NCBI GenBank assembly: GCA_002964805.2
Contig: PUDQ02000124.1
Coordinates: forward strand, 1-64,000
Origin: Trametes villosa
Lineage: Eukaryota; Basidiomycota; Agaricomycetes; Polyporales; Polyporaceae
Direction of reading: 5' to 3'
Length of the DNA: 64,000 bases
Within the stretch, counting starts at the first letter, position 1; each line of letters starts with the position of its first letter. Under the pieces are notes generated by a model. The model had not been told where the DNA came from, made no database searches, and saw nothing but the letters and a program-made list of their open reading frames with translations. A program made the position numbers and the translations under genes. This document shows positions 33,822 through 45,950 of the stretch, piece after piece.

Positions 33822-36800
33822 TCTAGCAGTAGACGAAGCTCCGAGGAAGCAAGTCTGGTGGAGGGGAGGTGTGCGGGTGTTGCGTTCGGGGGTCATCCAC
33901 CTTTATACGGGTGGCAGGATCGAGGTAGCGGGGCACAAATTCCTGAGTACAAAACCGGTCCACTGTGCCCACGGCCACCATAATCATGAGTCGAGGAGAT
34001 GAGCAATAGACAAACCAAATTGTGCCCGCGATCGGTAGCAAGGTTAGACAGATAGCTGAAAGAACCCACAAAAGGCGCCCGGACCACACGCAGGAGAAGC
34101 GGCGTGTAGATATGAATAGACGCTGTGTTCTATGTGGCATTCTCGCGGAGCTTGTGCTAGGCCGTATGCTTTCTTCGGGTTAGTGGAGACGGTGGTCTTG
34201 CCTGGTCATTGTCCCCGCTGCTTATGCCTACAGCATACTCTTCGCTCGCCGTAGACCCTCCGTTTCCGCTCGTACCGCACGTTAACGACGCGATATGACC
34301 TTACTATCAGTCTGAGCCTTCGTTAGAGCTGTTGCCCACAGGGTCCGTGTCGACGCTGCGTCGACCCCGCCTCTGTGAGGTACTCCCAAGCCCACGGTCC
34401 ATACTTGGCGGCCCGGGGTGAGGACACAGCACGTTGGCGCCAGCGGGCTCTACGCGGGCATGAGGTTCCCCCGTCATATCGAAAGACCTGCCCCAATTCA
34501 TCAAGAAAATAAGCTCGTATCTATATCCACAGTCGGAGGGAGGGCTATGACCCCAGCCGCAGGAACTCAAATTGCCGGTGGAGTCGGCCTTGCCGTAAGA
34601 GCGTCACATTTCTCATGAACCCCTAGCGCTGCGACGCAGATTCTGTGTCGAGTTCACGAGCTCTGTGGACTTGATGATTAGAGTTTGATAACGAGGGTGC
34701 TTGTGAGCGTACGTACCGGACGTATTTAGTAGAGGATTGGTGAAACGAACCTTGCTGAGCCCGGCGGATATGACGACTGCGCTGCCTATACCTGGAATCG
34801 AAGGCAATGGCAGTACGGAGGACCTTGCGAAGCTCTGCCCTGTGGCGGTTCGAGTGGGAGATTTCGCAGCAGTGCGCGCCGGTCCCGGGCTTCTGTGGAC
34901 CGCCGTGCTTTCTGACCGTACGTCGACGATCACCTGCCCGGTATATCAATTCATCGAAGTTGCATTGCGTCCACCTACGTGCGGCGTTCCTCCGTTAGGG
35001 GGTGGTCGTACCGGGACGTTAAAGTTCGACTTCACGGGCGTGCCTTGGCTGACCCACTGCCGGCGCTCGGTGAAAAGACGGTCAATCCTATGACCAAAAG
35101 CCGAGAATGGGCGCGATGTACCGATACAACAGAGCTTCGCGTGGTAAATGCGTACGGGCGAACGGTATAGGCCGAGAGCGGGAGCACGCCCGAATGGAAT
35201 AAACAACACCGAAGGGGCTTTGGAACGTTTCCACGAGAGTTTGTGCAGTACACCGGGGAGATAGGACTTTGACGAGAGACGGGATGCCGCGTAACGTCAG
35301 CACGCTGGGAGCGCCGAGAGCCCTCTCGCACCGTAGGCTCGCGTGTATGCGCAGATGAGTGCCCGCGCGAGCTCCTTCCGCTTCGTCGCTCGTGCGGCTG
35401 CATCTGCGGGAGCGCGATGTGCTGCCTCTACTGAGGCCTACGAGGATAAGAACAGACGATGTATCAAAACGGTGCGCGAGCATGGATGCACGCGGCTTAC
35501 CAGTGATGTCTTGAGCCGCTCCTCTGTAGCCCTGAGAGCGACGTAGTGGCTATCGAACTAAGCTACGCGAGAGTAGTTGAGGTGCCTGGTACGGAGTTGG
35601 AGAGACAATGCCCGGACGCGCCTCGTTCGCAATATGTCGGGAAACGCCAAACGACACCCGTTGGCCATTAAGGGCGGTCAGTAACTTCCCGTGTGTTGGC
35701 TTGCGCAGACTGTGTCCTTCGTTGGAAATAACCCATTCGTGATCTTGTCCATGACCCTGCCCAGTAGCACACGGTGACCTCTTAGCTGATCTCGGGGCCC
35801 GCAGGTCACCGACAGCGCTCCTTGGGATAGAAGCGGGTGGGGGGCTGGAAAATGCGAAGTCATTTACTCGCACCAGGTAGTTGTCGTACGAGGGAGACGT
35901 ACGTGGAACCAGTTTAGAATAGGTTTAGAACGCTGTTGGCATGCACGAAAAACAGTCGACGGGCACGCCCTTCACAGGCAGCACCGACGGCGGATACGTG
36001 ACACAAGGGCAGTTGATACGCACCCCCACCCCCAATGGGGAAAGCAAGACCAAGCGAGGTCGGGTAGCGCCCTGGTCGAGTCGACACCACACCGCGTCAA
36101 ATAGAGGGTCGTCAAGCGGGCGAGGGATAACAAATGTTGTCGGGATATGAGGAGACCGACGTATAGTAGGCTGTCGCGACAGCTGAGGAAACGCAGGTCG
36201 GAGAATGCGTGCATGGACAGCGCGTGAAATCCATGCACAAACAATCTCGGCCCCAGGTCGTCCGCGTCGGACTTGCACTGCTGCTCCTGCTACTGTGAAG
36301 ACAAGATTCAGTTGGTCGTGGACATGGGACCGAAAGCGAAGATGTCCATGCCTGTCGGCGGAGGGTCCGGCGAGCACGTTCGAGTGCGAGCTCGTCTCAG
36401 CGTGGGTCCGACAATGTACGATTTGCAATTGACGAAGGGACTCCCGCCACTCAGACATGCGGGCGATTTCGAACGCCAGGACAAGAAGTGTGGCCGCAGC
36501 GTGACGTTCGTTTCCCGAAGAGCGCGGCCGTTGCGCACTTGCGAAGCCAAACGACGGTAAGCGAGGTCGATGCGGAATACTTGGGCGGGACCGTGACAGC
36601 GAGAGCGAAAGGCGTGAGCGCCGTGCAGATTTCGAGCGCGTCACATAGTTTTGCATGTGGTGGCGCATATCATAAATATCATAACCGGGTGAGATTGAAC
36701 TAGACGAAGCGTGGTGTACTGTCTAGCGGCGGGCGAGAAACGATGAGCGTCTGCGTACTCCGGATTGCGCTTATGGCACTTACCACCGCCAGCCCGGCGG

Positions 36801-38895
36801 CCATAGACGACCCCTGCCGTCCTCGCCACCGATCACAGGTTTTCTGCGCGCACGGGGAGCGGCAACGTGCGAAGCTGCGCAGTGCATTCAGCGATGGGGC
36901 GAGTGGGCAGGCCTTGACGCGACGCGGTAGTGGCCTTTACTGACGTGAGCTACCAGGCGTGGTTCGTAGTTTCCGGCGGATACGAACAAGCAGGAGTCCA
37001 CAGCTGCCGGAGCAGGCGGCACTGGTCCGGCGAGAGGGGGGCCCATGAAGCCGGTAGCGTATCTCGGAGGCGAGCACAGAAAGGCTACGGAGAGTCGTGG
37101 GGCCGGAGATAGCCCAGGGTACACACTTGAAGCCTGTCAGATCGAGACAGAATAGCCATCTTGACCGTAGGTGTCTCGTGAACGCATAGCTAGAGCGTTC
37201 GAAGTCCGAGGGCAGCGTGGACGGCAGACGGACGTCGGGCGTGGTAGCAGTGAATACTGGCCACGGTGTCGGCCTGCGCCTGCGGCGAGGATCGTGATGA
37301 GCCTTATCCTGTGCACGCAACACGGCACGTCGCGACGGTGAGCGAACAATCAATTGAAGGGAATGGGAGATGAACATACCTTCCCCGAGAGAATGCTCAA
37401 GAAGATAGACCTGAGGGGGAGGATGAAGGACGGGAATTTCTGCTTGACATGCGCGCCGGCAGGAGGTCCGCGGTAGCGGATAATGGGCCGTATGAAGGGG
37501 ATGCGCCGTTACGCCTGACAGCTCCAGACTCCACAGCGTTGTAAGCGAGTCGAAGCTGAGATTCAGGTAGCTGTCGACCGAGGCAGGAGGCAGACAACGT
37601 GTGTGAGGGGAGGACCGTGTCGCTTGGCGGTACCAAGTATCCTAGCAGTGCGGGTACGCGGCTTGGGTTCGAAACGTTACGTGGATTCCTCAGTTGAACG
37701 GTATGGTACTGACCTTTTCCATCGAGGACTACAGTCGGCAAATAATTGCCCGGGGCTCGCCGCTCGACAGATGGGGGTACCCCGTTAGTGAAGGGGTTCC
37801 AGAGGTAGGACACGCGCGCGGAGATCCTCGTACCGCAGGCTAACCAGCTAGTGTCTCAGAGGTACACAGACGTTGTATATGGCAAGCAATGAGCATGTAG
37901 TCCGAGACCGCAACCGCGAGCTTGTCATAGTCGTCGTCGCCAGTAAAAGCGTCTGCGCGGGCGCCTCTCCTTGTCGTCCAGCCGGCAATCGCCGAAAGCC
38001 CTTGTCCGAGAAGACCGGAGCCGTGCGCCGGCCTGAAGTTCATCTCCTCCATCGTCTGTACGTGCAGGTACTCCAATTTGCGGCCGGAACGACAGTATGC
38101 CATGCGCGCCACATTATGTATAGCTATTGCAACAACTGTGAAGCACAAGGTCGAAGTGGACGCCCACGCAGCACAAGTTGACCAACGACGTCGCCACGAG
38201 CACGGGGCATCCGAGTCTCATGCGCGTCCTCCGCTTACTCAACGCTCGTCGGAAGCCTGAGCGGAGTTCGTCCATCTATACTAGTGCTGTTCTTGCGAAA
38301 TCACTTATTCCGCCGCTAGGATAGGTATCGACCGCTCCTAGCGATAATGACCCACACGCCATCCCGAACATCCTAGAGCTCCCAGTCTCCCGAACGGTGA
38401 AACGGTGAGTACCAGGGTCGTATCTAGGATTGCCGACGATTTACATGCCTCATCAAGCTTTCCGCAGACGCCTGATGCCATCGTCGGGCAGTATGCACTT
38501 GGGTTTTCAGAGCCTCAATGCCAAAGGTCATAGGTCATAGCTGGTACGACCGACGTCAGCATAAAGTGTTGCTAAAAATCCAACCCGGAATCACCCAGCC
38601 TCCGCGCGACTTCTGCCCCTGCGAAGGAAGGTATCCCGAGAAATGGTCTGTATTAGCGTAGGAACCATGGCTGTAGTACCCACCGCTGATACGCAATCGC
38701 ACAGCAACCCTGCAGAGATGGGCCGCGGGTCGCCGCTACCCATACGATACTCGCGCAGCCTCGTCCCGCGCTCGCGCTCAAGCAGCTCCCCCGTCGCCTG
38801 CCGACGTGATATCGCTGCCGGACCTCTAGCATGATGCACGGTGTGCTACATTCTCCTCGCCTCGCGACGCACGTCTTCGTAGCGTGGTGACTGGG
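33822..38895. other. Long gene-poor region
   Basis: About 5 kb without a supported gene. Many short frames exist on both strands, none with a recognisable domain. The region may hold decayed sequence between the helical copies; no transposon enzyme motif was recognised. Confidence 0.4.
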
Positions 38896-40123
38896 TCGAA
38901 GTTAATGCTAATGCGATTCTGGGCGACGTCAGACGCGCCGGCTGCGATGTTCAAGCGCTTCTGGAGGCTATCAGGAGGTTGGTGCAAGTACGGTACGTCT
39001 TTACCTCTGACGCAGAATGTTATGATCGAACTGTTCATAGGCGGTCGAAAGGCGCCGTGTCGCCCCCGACAGGATGCGCGCGAGTTTCAGGGAACTCGTC
39101 AACGACGCCTCCAGCTTCGAGCGGCGAGCCAGGCGTGTCGTCGATCGCGCGGTCGCCCGTTGCATATAGCCGCCTCGGACATCACGATCAAGACCTGCGG
39201 CGACATCGAGACCCCCAAAAGGAGAGTCGCGAGGTACGTCTACGACTCCCTTCGTTGTACAACGCTTCCTCAACTCTCAGACTAGGATATACGGCCATGC
39301 AGCAGAGCGCTCTCGGTGCCCTTGCAGCCTTCTCGGACGGCCACGCTGACGTACGACCTGCCTAGATCAGGAGGCAGGCTCCTAGTGAGGATGGTTGCGT
39401 ACGCGCTGGCTGCTGCTAGGGATTTATGCACGCTCACGTCCAGTGGGGCGCTAGCAGCGACGGGGCGAACTTCAGTCTCAGGGTTTCTACCGGAACTCAC
39501 GCTGTAGATCACCCATAGAAGTTAGTGCGCATTCAAGGTCCTAGGCCCGACATGGACTCACAGCGGTAACAGGGCAGACGCGTCATCTGCGGAGCCATAG
39601 CATCTACTGAAACGCAGCTTGAATAGTGCAAGCCGAGCGGAAGGCGTATGCGGCGCGGATGCCCTGCCGGAACGCTCGCAAGCTCCGGCCGCGCTCTGGC
39701 CGCTATGCCAAGAGTGTTGGACGAGCACCTAGATGGACGCCCATGGTGTGTCCACGCGAATCAAAACGATCCTGGAGATCTGGGACAACTTGAAGAGCGA
39801 CCTCGCAGGGCAGAACATGCGGCGCCTCTTCTGGGGAAGCGAGCGTCGCGCACTATCAGGTGCGTCTTACACGTCCTGAACCTCTTCATTTTATGATGGC
39901 TGCGTCTCCTCATGCGTTGCACCAACGGTTTATCATGAAGAAGGTTCAGGCTAGCCGGATGTTCTTCACCCAGCTCACAGAGTGCCTCGATGCGTACGTG
40001 CACCAGGTCCCACCAGATCGTTGGATAGTGCGCGCGGAGCGGGCGCAGGCTGGAGTTAGTGCACGAGCGGCTGAGTACGGTACCTCAATGATGGGAAAGG
40101 ATGCGCTGCGTCGGAGACTCTGA
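38896..40123 (+). pseudogene. Truncated relic of a type 2 helical gene
   Basis: Pieces match later exons of the genes at 27026 and 32185 in order. Near 38900 is ANAILGDVRRAGCDVQALLEA (compare AQAILGKVKEKNCNVQAL). Near 39080 is SFRELVNDASSFERRARRVV (compare NFKQLAEDIRAFERKIE). Near 39750 is TRIKTILEIWDNLKSDL. Near 39930 comes FIMKKVQASRMFFTQL with ECLDAYVHQVP, ending at 40123. The first two exons were not found. The exon near 39100 meets a stop (TGCATATAG) and the matching continuation (SDITIKTCGDIET) is in another frame. So the copy lacks its 5' part and carries a frame break. A transcript from the 3' half is possible. Confidence 0.6.
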
Positions 40124-40253
40124 TGTGTCAATAGAATATGCGGTCAATTCTGAGTGTACGTATGACAACGGAGGGTAGCTCGTCCATTCGTGTGTATCAC
40201 ATCAGGCTCGTTCTGGGAGTCAAAGGCCGTTGGGGAAACTGAAACTACTGGCA

Positions 40254-42405
40254 CTACGAACCCCACCGGGGGTCGACGAAGACATCGATAATCAGCCTGT
40301 AGTCGTAGTCCGTGTGGTACCTTAGCGTGACCCGGCAACCGAGCATACCTCTACCGGGAGTGATACCTAGTTCAAACCACCGTGACGCACCCACTGCCAC
40401 TGGATCCCACCCATTCCACCTCGCTGGGGAGCCTGAGACGGCACCCTGACTGCTATCCAAGACTTCCGACCCAATGCGCATGGGCAAATGATCTCTCCAC
40501 AGCACACTGAACCCGATCAGCGTCGAGGGCGGCCTGTATTGCACCACGATTGTGAGGTCGTCCTTCCGCAACTTGAACTCCGAGATTAGCTCAGCTCCAG
40601 ACACGTCAGGGATGCCGGGCGGCGGAAGCGAAATCGACACGGGGGTAACCTCGTAGCCTTGCACGGATAGTGCAGCAATCACCCAGTCCGCCGGCTGGAC
40701 CCTTGGCATGACCGTCTGTGCGGTCCCCGCGGTCTGGTAGACCTCTGCATGCCGCACAATGTCGACGGACCTTGGAGGGCAAGCCCGAAAAGGATCACAG
40801 AACAGCGATCCATTGAAGAGGATACCTCCATGGAGCTTCTCGATATCGCTACCGTCAAGGAGGACTAGGCGTGAACTGCGGTCAGTGTCATTGTGCAGGG
40901 TCACGGGCTGAAGGAAGGTTGTGAGGGCGTGAGGTTGTGCAGGGGGTGTATCGGGGCCTTCTGAGAGCGGCTGAATCCGAGATCGCAAGGAGCAAACAAT
41001 GGCCAGGAGGCCGGTGGGCGTTCTTGCGCCGGGCTGCCGCCATAAGCACGGAAGGAGGACGAGGTAGAGGTCGGATAAGGTGGGCGATGGGGGATTGTCA
41101 GACCCCGGCGGTGGGAGGAAGGTTGATAAAGGCGCGTACGGCACGGGGCTGGGGGCACCATACGACAAGGGAGCGACCCATCCGGAGCTACCGAACTTCG
41201 CTGCACTCCAGATTGAGGAGAAATCCGCACCAAGCGCATCTGTATCGAGCCGAGATACATAATCCCCGAAGAAGTCCATCGGGCTGGTTGCATAGTGTGA
41301 GATGTAGTCCAGTGGTCGTGTCCGACGCTGCCCTCTATGTTCAATCGCGGACGTCGCCTCGGTGGCGTCATTGAGGTAACAGTCATTGAGGTCCTTGGTA
41401 GACGCCGGCCGATCGTGCTCCCAAGCGAAGATGGACGGATCGCGCCACGCCTGCCATATCTCCTGCTGAAGGCGAACGAACGCCCGCTTGCCGCCTTCGC
41501 CGTAAAGCGCGGGCATGCGAACGCCGAACAGGCCCATGAGACAGTACGCCATGTCCTCCTCCCGTGTCGTCTTGCGTAGAGCCGCCCATGACATGACCTC
41601 CGCCGCGCAGCGCTGGCGTATAGGGATAAACTTCGTGAGCACCAAAGCGTCTATATCCAGCCGCTTCCGCAGAAGGTCGACGAGGCTCGACTTTGTGCCG
41701 ATGAACTCCCAGCCAGCAGAGAGGAATATGACCACGTCGGGTGCTAGAAGCTCCTGGAGGGTCCATCCACGGTTATGCCACTCACTGTTGTGGAACGCCG
41801 CGCGGTCGAGACCGGGCCCAGGGACGTCGGAGAGGTACGCGAAGCAGACGTCCGCGAGCTCGTACCAACGATACATCGAGTTGATGGACTCCGAGAGCTC
41901 CGTGCTGCTGGTCTTGTCGATGCAGCAGGAGTCGATCCACAGGTATCGGTGTCCGTTGGCGAAAGCGTACGCGCACGCATTCCGGATCTTCGGCGACAGG
42001 CGGGGGTCCGTCAAAGCGGAGTAATGATCCCAGGCGGTTGCCCACGCGAGTGCGAGCGGCGTGATCCAGACCATCCAGAGCATCGTGAGACCCATACACG
42101 CCGCGGCCAAAGGGGCTGCTCGAGTAGCGGGGTAGGGGGGACGGCTGTGAGGCAATGCTCCGAACGGAAAGAGCCTGTCTTCGGGTGAGTACTGACGCTG
42201 AATAGAAGAGAGCGTATTTCACGAACCGGAGATACCCGAGTAGTATCAGCGCAATACTTTGCTCCCTGTATTCCGCCTGTATGGCACAGACCTCTTGGTA
42301 GGTCTGTTCCCGACCTTCCCATCGGTGGCTGAGGATCGCGTAGGGGACATTCATCGGGTTGACATCGTCACGGAATTGCCCTGTCTCGGTATCGAGCAAT
42401 CGCAT
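40254..42405 (-). CDS. HET-domain protein, third copy (distant)
   Basis: ATG at 42405 opens MRLLDTETGQFRD and continues through YAILSHRWEGREQTY, the first HET motif. The rest is in a different frame from about 42050 down to the stop at 40254, so an intron lies between roughly 42260 and 42040; its exact borders were not settled. The second part has YLWIDSCCID, TELSESINSMYRWYELADVCFAYLSDV, RGWTLQELLAP and FIGTK, then EEDMAYCLMGLFGVRMPALYGEG. The C-terminal half is unlike copies 1 and 2 and has no recognised domain. Total length would be about 650 residues. An intact incompatibility-type HET protein is likely. If no intron removes the frame change, it would be a broken gene. Confidence 0.82.
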
Positions 42406-43233
42406 CGAGGAAGTCGCGAGGGGAGTTGTAGGGCCTGTTGAAAGCATTGGCCACGTAAGAATATGCACACGAGGAAACGCACATCGTACGTACGTTATAT
42501 GTTGATCACTGCAGGAAGCTTGCGAGAGTGCCCTACTGCAGTGTGGTCAAAGGTTTCAGGGAGACGGCTTAGCGCAGAGGTTCGTTGTGCGAACGAGTTG
42601 ATCAGAGAGGAGAGCAAGGGACGGAGCGAGAGAGAGAGGGCCCAACGAGCTTGCAACCTCTGGACAGCTCCCTTGAGGCATGCGCGAGCCATGAGCGTTG
42701 GAACCTCGTGGCTTTCATCGTGGTGGATGGGCGTCTATATAGGGACAGTCAAGGGATGCATTCGGGAAGCCGTCGTCTGGCACATTGCTCGTGCGTGCTG
42801 GGCTTCATCTACAGTGCAGAGTTCTATGAGCTCGACACGAGGCGGCGAATCTCGTTTTCGGTGCGATTCATACCAGCTCAAGCCACGATGAGATGCGCAC
42901 TATGCAACAGGCGTCCGACGCCGCCCTCCTGTGAAATACCTGTATGTCTGAGTCGATGTGTACGCCGGCACGAGTACTAGCTCGCCGTCCTAAGCAACAC
43001 GCGATAGCTGGCATTGATACGTTCGACTACAGTTTGGAAGTCGCGTATCGGCTCGAATGCCGTGGACTCGATTCATCTACCTCGTTCGAACATACAGGAC
43101 CGACGCTACGCTGCATAAGAGCTTTAGTCAAGACAACACGCCCTACTAGAGCAGATATCACTACGTACCAGACTCAGCGTTGTAGCTCACCCTCCACGTC
43201 TAGTCCCACTCGACTCTAACACGCCCATGACGC
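42406..43233. other. Region between HET copy 3 and CLN3
   Basis: Holds the HET copy 3 promoter and the CLN3 3' end. TCTATATAGG at 42733-42742 could be a TATA element for the HET gene on the minus strand (the core reads the same on both strands). No gene supported. Confidence 0.4.
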
Positions 43234-45385
43234 TCAGAGTCTTTGACAGAACGTCTTCCCGCGCGCGACTTGCGCCCTGCACAGCCCGATCTCCGTCGGC
43301 ACCGCGAGGAGCGACGCCATGAGGATGCCGGTTGAGTCCGACAGCCCGATCGAGCCGATCTTGAACTCGCGCTCCTGCTTCGCGCGTTCGGCGTCGGCGC
43401 CGGGACTGTCGTGCTTCTCCTGGTTGACGCGGTAGAACACGTTCACGCTGTCGAGTGCGCGTCAGCATCGTATCAAAGAGATGTTGAAGGCGGGGCCAGG
43501 GAAGAGGGACGGCACGGGAGGAAGACGTAAGACGAGGGAGACGCGAGAGGAGGGGGGCACGACGAGGGAGAGGAGAAATACGTACTACGCGAGCCCACCG
43601 CAGACGCCCTCGATGCAGATGAGGAGGAACACGAGCGCGAAGCTCACGCCCTCGTTCGCGTCCCCGAAGATGCCGACCGCGGACTCAAACGCGAGTGTGC
43701 ACAGGATGGCGCCCTGCACGATGGCGGGGAGCGAGAGCAGCCGTCCGGGGAGAGGCGGGAGCCCGAGCGAGATGGACGAGCGCGAGAGAAAAACGGTGCT
43801 CTGATAGACGAGCTGCGAGCGCGTGTCAGTACAGGCGCGAGGGGTTGTGTGTGGATGACGAACCTGCCAGAGCGGGTAGTAGTCCCGGATGGAGTGGATG
43901 AGGAGGCTCATGAACCAGTGCGTCTCCCGGGTGGGGACGGGGTATACGAGGGTAGGGGAGATTCCCTGTTGCATGTCAGTACCGCGAACCCCGGGCGAGC
44001 CTCGGGAAGACACACCTGATTAATAGTGTACTCGAACTACGAGGCTGTTGAGGGGCACGTCGACAGGGAGGAAGAACATTTGCTGCACTTACCAAATATA
44101 CGCAGACTGTTCGCACACGCAAGCTTTAGCGTATGTCGTACCGCTACTCGGAGAGGAACTTACAAAGAGGTAGCATATACTTCGTCAGCATGGGCTTTGC
44201 GAGCCGCCACTTGTCTTCCATGGAGAGCGCGACGGGCATCTTCACCGTCGCCTCGGGCCCGATGTCTCGGACAGTGTCCTCGTCATCGCCGCGCGGTAGC
44301 GGAACGTACTCCGCAGTCAGCGCAGCGCCTTCTTCATCGTCCTCTTCTGCCACGGAAAACGCTCGGCCTACAAAGCGCTCTGGCCTAGGTAGGACGAAGA
44401 AGTATGCGAGAGGGATGACGAAAGGAAGTATCTGTGCGGGGTCATGGTCGGATGTAAGGCGACCCCACGTATGACGAGGTCACGTACGGATGAGAGGCCT
44501 ACGCCAATGCGGACGCCGAGCCCTCTGAGCTCCCACCAGAGCAACGCGCCCACGAGGCCTGCGCCGCCCGTGCCTGACGCGAAGTACCTGGAACGACAGT
44601 CAAAGTCAGGTCGTCGTAGATCTACTAGGGGTGGTGCCTACCCTACGCTCCGGCCGGCCACTGAAGCTAGATGATAGCGCGTGGAGAGCTGTAGGAACGT
44701 CAACTCGCCCAATCCTGAGCACCTACCTCAGCATGTTCCCGGAGCACGACATGTTTCGTTAAACGTACCAGAGGAAAAAGAAGCGCAACAGATTCCTAGA
44801 AGCCTCATGAAGAGGCTGTCGAAGAGCGCTACGGTCAGCATACCGCCGACGCTGATGGCGGTGCAGCTGAGGAGCCGGCGAGCGTAGCGTATCCGGCCCT
44901 TGAGGAGGTATGGCCAGCCAAGTTTAGCCACGAGTGCAGGGAAGATGTTGCAGAAGGCGATGATCCCCTTTGGTGTAGATGGCGGGACGAGGTCCAGGGC
45001 AGCAGACAGAATGACGACGTAGAGTACTACGTGGACAGATATTGTATTATGCCCAGTTCACAAACAGCAAGGGGACGTACCATTATTAATTAAACCAAAC
45101 AGAAAGAACGACAAGCCAAGTCGAAACATCAGATTACGAGGCTCTGTAGGAGCGTGCACAAGGTCAGCTCACTGAAGAGCGAACAGCCTGTCGTTACATT
45201 ACAGCTTTCGGCGGTTCCTCTTGCGCTGTGCCGCGAGGATACAGAGTACCCGGTAGCGCGTCTCCTGGGAAACAACCAGCTAAGTTCATCTGGTACTAAC
45301 CTGTCTCTCCCTGACTGGCATCCTGACGGAACAGCGGGGTGGCTGCCTCGAGCTCCTCTTCCTCCGAGCCCAAGCGGCGGCTCAT
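43234..45385 (-). CDS. BTN1: CLN3/Btn1 (battenin) family membrane protein
   Basis: Polytopic membrane protein of the vacuole/lysosome or late Golgi, linked in yeast to vacuolar pH and amino-acid balance. The human orthologue CLN3 is the Batten disease gene. Eleven exons: 45385-45301, 45143-45081, 45026-44769, 44714-44642, 44587-44488, 44431-44164, 44106-44093, 44036-44016, 43965-43864, 43812-43586 and 43447-43234. They join in frame to 474 residues, a typical length. After an acidic N-terminus (EEEELEAATPLF) comes the hallmark FFLFGLINNVLYVVILSAA. GWPYL, YFASGTGGAGLVGA, then EYTINQGI and FALVFLLICIEGVCGGL follow. Two exons are tiny (14 and 21 bases) and together encode the conserved stretch before TINQG. 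ATG 45385 was chosen because it splices in frame to the first membrane helix. Confidence 0.93.
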
Positions 45386-45607
45386 GTACCCAGGTTGTGT
45401 GAGATTCCGTCGGAGATGCCCAAAACGACAGTTGAAACAAGAAGAACTGCCAGTGTAGTCAGAGACAGCGGCAAGAGCAACAGGAGGACTGAGGTAGATC
45501 GTGGTCGGAGGGCAAGGGGCGTACGTGCTGCTGCCCCGGAGACGAGACGCGAGTCGGGGGAATCCGCCTTGGCTGATGATATACTGACCCAACGCACCGC
45601 ATTTCAA

Positions 45608-45691
45608 GGCCTGGTGGTCTAGTAGTATGATTCCTTCTTAGGGCTTCGCGGCATTTGGAGGAGGTCCCGGGTTCAATTCCCGGCCAGGCCC
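45608..45691 (+). tRNA. tRNA-Pro: tRNA-Pro(AGG) with a 12-base intron
   Basis: All parts of a nuclear tRNA are visible. The acceptor stem GGCCTGG pairs with CCAGGCC, with C73 as discriminator. The D arm (A box) contains TGGTCTAGTAGTATG. The anticodon stem CCTTC pairs with GGAGG through one G-U pair. The T arm is CCGGG-TTCAATT-CCCGG (B box GGTTCAATTCC). The anticodon AGG is at 45640-45642. An intron, 45644-45655, sits one base after the anticodon, the normal nuclear position. A T run right after 45691 is the Pol III terminator. Its 5' end is 222 bases from the CLN3 start codon, and the two genes point away from each other. Confidence 0.95.
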
Positions 45692-45707
45692 TTTTGTTTT
45701 TGCTTTT
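45692..45707 (+). terminator. RNA polymerase III terminator of the tRNA
   Basis: TTTTGTTTTTGCTTTT follows the discriminator base directly. Runs of four or more T on the coding strand end Pol III transcription. Confidence 0.85.
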
Positions 45708-45950
45708 CTGTCTCTTCTCCTTCGTTGTACAATGTACGCCGGATGCGATGTAGATTAACGTGAACATTCAGATTGTTCGAGTTCTTCTACAGCATGTGCC
45801 ACACATATACCCGAATCCGCCTATTGTCAGGATAGCTAACCAGACTACATAGACGGCGTTGAGGGGATGGACACAATGAGTACATATCGTTACATATGCC
45901 TGGACCCAAGGTGTACAATCGATGCTAGGGCAGCGCTGAGGGACGTCGCT

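Noticed and set aside
13441..42405. HET genes as NLR-type (NACHT or WD-repeat) incompatibility genes
   Set aside because: No P-loop ATPase motif or WD repeats follow the HET domains in any of the three genes.
45382..45597. Hydrophobic 71-residue frame as the true start of CLN3
   Set aside because: It is out of frame with the CLN3 exon that starts at 45385, and the first conserved CLN3 helix is reached in frame only from ATG 45385. Kept only as a possible upstream frame.
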